Source: Sporomusa acidovorans (lineage in GTDB: Bacteria; Bacillota; Negativicutes; Sporomusales; Sporomusaceae). Taken from it: a stretch of 64,000 nucleotides of DNA. Positions 62,438 to 64,000 of the stretch are shown piece by piece. The notes beneath the pieces were generated by a model. It saw only the letters and a list, made by a program, of their open reading frames with translations, was not told where the DNA came from and did no database searches. The translations under genes and the position numbers were made by a program. Where the stretch lies: the NCBI RefSeq assembly GCF_900101845.1, contig NZ_FNAM01000003.1, positions 76,850-140,849 of the forward strand, given 5' to 3'. Every line of letters begins with the position of its first letter. Position 1 is the first letter of the stretch.

Positions 62438-63211
62438 GTGAAACTTAGACTGGATTTTGTACTCCACTGGCTGTTAACCATTATTTTTTCTGTACTTGCC
62501 ATCAGTGGGTTAGCCATGGTCGGAGCTAGGTTTGGCTGGGTACTTGGCTATGATATTGCTACAGCTGATTTGGTGCATAGGGTTCTTGCTGTTCCTTATG
62601 TAATAATAGCCTTCATAGTCATTGGTCAGGAGCTTGCCAGGGTACTAACAGGCGAAAGTCAAGGGGATTTAGGCTGGGGAATATTTGGTAGGCAAGGGTA
62701 TGGGCTATTTACCATGCTTACCATGTTAATGTTTATTGTAACTGGCATTATCCTGTGGAAAAGCCACCACAGCAATATGGCTGCTCTTTCATTTTCGATG
62801 TTTGTGCACGAAAAGCTGACTTACATTGTAATGGCAAGCCTAGTATGGCATATGTACCAGAAGGCCTATGCTTTTTTATGGACGCAACAGCAGGTAGCGG
62901 GTAATCTCATGACTCAGCGATGGTTTAAAGTAGCTATATGGTTTGTTGCCTCTAGTTTTTTCTTTGCCGTAGCGGTCATAATGATTTCTATTGGAGGGCC
63001 TGATCCGAGCAAACAGCAGGTTGAGGCCTTTATGTCAGGAATGATGAAGGCTATGATGAATTCATTAATGGGTATAGCGGCGATGGATTCCGGCACTGAG
63101 AACCAAGCGGTGGCGCTGTCTGTCCCCTTATTTACAGACTTACTCTTGTTTGCGCTAATTCTGGCAGCTTACTTGGTATGGAGGAATGCGAAACCTAATG
63201 AACCAAGCTAA
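62438..63211 (+). CDS. b-type cytochrome-like membrane protein (cytochrome b561 / FdnI-like)
   Basis: 257 residues with about five spans. H10 (FVLHWLL) and H47 (DLVHRVLAV) lie in early helices. Near residues 123 and 138 two His residues are 14 apart in one helix (FVHEKLTYIVMASLVWHMY), the ligand spacing of di-heme cytochromes b. A Met-rich patch (FMSGMMKAMMNSLMG) lies in the loop before the last span. It would carry electrons across the membrane, perhaps for copper or quinone redox reactions. GTG 62438. It overlaps the next gene by 14 bases. Confidence 0.75.
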   Translation: MKLRLDFVLHWLLTIIFSVLAISGLAMVGARFGWVLGYDIATADLVHRVLAVPYVIIAFIVIGQELARVLTGESQGDLGWGIFGRQGYGLFTMLTMLMFIVTGIILWKSHHSNMAALSFSMFVHEKLTYIVMASLVWHMYQKAYAFLWTQQQVAGNLMTQRWFKVAIWFVASSFFFAVAVIMISIGGPDPSKQQVEAFMSGMMKAMMNSLMGIAAMDSGTENQAVALSVPLFTDLLLFALILAAYLVWRNAKPNEPS

Positions 63212-63551
63212 ACTTCATTTTTGGCAACTATCCTTTATCTTTTTAGTGGTTGCTGTCTTGGCGCTTTTCCAGGTATGGTCAAATAATCAAGCCGAGAGTA
63301 GTGACATGATGACTCAGATGATGGGGCAAAGTATGGGTGACATGATGCGCATGATGCACGCCTCTAATATCACGTTATCAGATCTCTTGACTTGGAAGCA
63401 GGAAATGGCCCAAACGATGAATATGAACATGCATGATCAGGGCGGATATTTAAGGTGGCTGCATGATTTTACGACCAGCATCATCTTTTTTTTAACACCG
63501 TTTATCTTAGCTGGCACACTATTACTGTTGATTGTTTGGCATTTGAGTTGA
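63198..63551 (+). CDS. two-span membrane protein with Met-rich loop
   Basis: 117 residues from ATG 63198, inside the end of the cytochrome-like gene. Two spans (about 9-25 and 92-115) enclose an extracytoplasmic loop with MMTQMMGQSMGDMMRMMHAS and MAQTMNMNMHDQ. This density of Met with His resembles Cu(I)-binding loops. No family is recognised. It is coupled with the cytochrome-like gene, suggesting a partner subunit. Confidence 0.7.
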   Translation: MNQAKLHFWQLSFIFLVVAVLALFQVWSNNQAESSDMMTQMMGQSMGDMMRMMHASNITLSDLLTWKQEMAQTMNMNMHDQGGYLRWLHDFTTSIIFFLTPFILAGTLLLLIVWHLS

Positions 63552-63562
63552 GGTGAATGTAT

Positions 63563-64000
63563 TTGAGTAGTCTCGGATTCCTTGGACCCATGTACATGTT
63601 TTTTCTCATAGCTTTGCTGGTGGTGGCGCTCGGCGCGGGTGCCAACTATTTGGCACATAGTGCTGTGAACGCTTTTGGCAAGCAAGATACAGTAACTTCC
63701 AAGCAAAATAACACTACAACATCTAAGGGAGGATATAAATTAATGGAAAATAATCCGTGGCTCAGATATGCGTTGTATTCTTTTTTGGGGATCTTATTAT
63801 TAATGGCGGTGGTCGGTCTATTAACGCCGAATCAACCTTCTATGTACGGTCGTGGTCAGATGATGCCAGGTATGAATGCTGGCTTTGCTGGCGGCGGCAT
63901 GCAAATGCCTATGGGCAACGCATCCTTCAATGGTGGAATGATGGTGCCCGTAATAATGGTTCCAGTTAATATGCCTATGGGAATGCAAGGCGGTAATATG
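63563..64000 (+). CDS. two-span Met-rich membrane protein (runs off window)
   Basis: TTG 63563 follows GAGGTGA; the frame stays open for 146 codons to the window end. The first span (MYMFFLIALLVVALGAGANY) is followed by a polar linker, a second span (YALYSFLGILLLMAVVGLL) and a Met/Gly-rich region (GQMMPGMNAGFAGGGMQMPM). An internal ATG at 63743 with GGAGG before it is in the same frame and could be a second start or a former separate gene. The end is unknown. It belongs to the same operon as the cytochrome-like gene. Confidence 0.65.
   Translation, partial: MSSLGFLGPMYMFFLIALLVVALGAGANYLAHSAVNAFGKQDTVTSKQNNTTTSKGGYKLMENNPWLRYALYSFLGILLLMAVVGLLTPNQPSMYGRGQMMPGMNAGFAGGGMQMPMGNASFNGGMMVPVIMVPVNMPMGMQGGNM

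Overview
The window reads as low-GC Firmicutes DNA with strong AGGAGG-type ribosome sites, TTG and GTG starts and short intrinsic terminators. It nevertheless encodes a complete TolC / adaptor / RND export system, which needs an outer membrane. That combination points to a diderm Firmicute (Negativicutes, most likely near Sporomusaceae); this is inference. A parA-parB-initiator block at 8.9-13.2 kb suggests that the window is a plasmid, or holds an integrated plasmid-like element.

Layout. 1-8.7 kb: a transposase end, a CLC chloride transporter, a run of broken genes (cheW/mcp, SDR, GGDEF, glutamine amidotransferase) around an intact GHKL ATPase with an HExxH tail, then an lrgAB-type pair with a LysR regulator. 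8.9-13.2 kb: ParA, ParB, a coiled-coil protein, an XRE regulator, a winged-helix initiator-like protein with in-frame 15-bp repeats, and a sigma-like regulator. 13.3-18.4 kb: a divergent pair, a large SF1 helicase and a candidate nuclease, that looks like a defence module. 18.65-25.6 kb: a Tn7-like transposon core (tnsA, a tnsB broken by two frameshifts, tnsC, tnsD/tniQ) whose end, with AATAAAGT-type repeats, sits in an IS110 transposase remnant. 26.2-36.7 kb: probable cargo, namely a DUF3825 protein, a zinc phospholipase-like protein, and one long operon that joins TIR / TIR-SLOG / membrane / TIR genes to a His-Xaa-Ser (HxsA-D-B-C) radical-SAM peptide-modification cassette. 37.5-64.0 kb: a copper/metal-resistance island.

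The copper island contains a permease, a TPM-domain protein, a Csp-like copper-storage protein, CsoR-CopA-CopZ, a CusCBA-type efflux system, exported Met/His-rich lipoproteins and small proteins, a dedicated Lgt, a two-component system with an MMHHM sensor loop, a Met-repeat membrane protein, and a membrane block with a di-heme-type cytochrome b. Two regulatory layers are visible. One is a CsoR operator before csoR-copA-copZ. The other is a fixed promoter architecture repeated ten times: TTCAYA-type hexamers every 11 bp, then exactly 9 bp, then a -10 box. One copy precedes the response-regulator gene itself, so these ten units probably form a single regulon of that OmpR/PhoB-type regulator.

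Most promising for follow-up: the ten-promoter regulon with its HSGH-tagged and Met-repeat exported proteins, and the TIR-SLOG-Hxs operon beside a Tn7-like core. No rRNA, tRNA, CRISPR array or cas gene was recognised.
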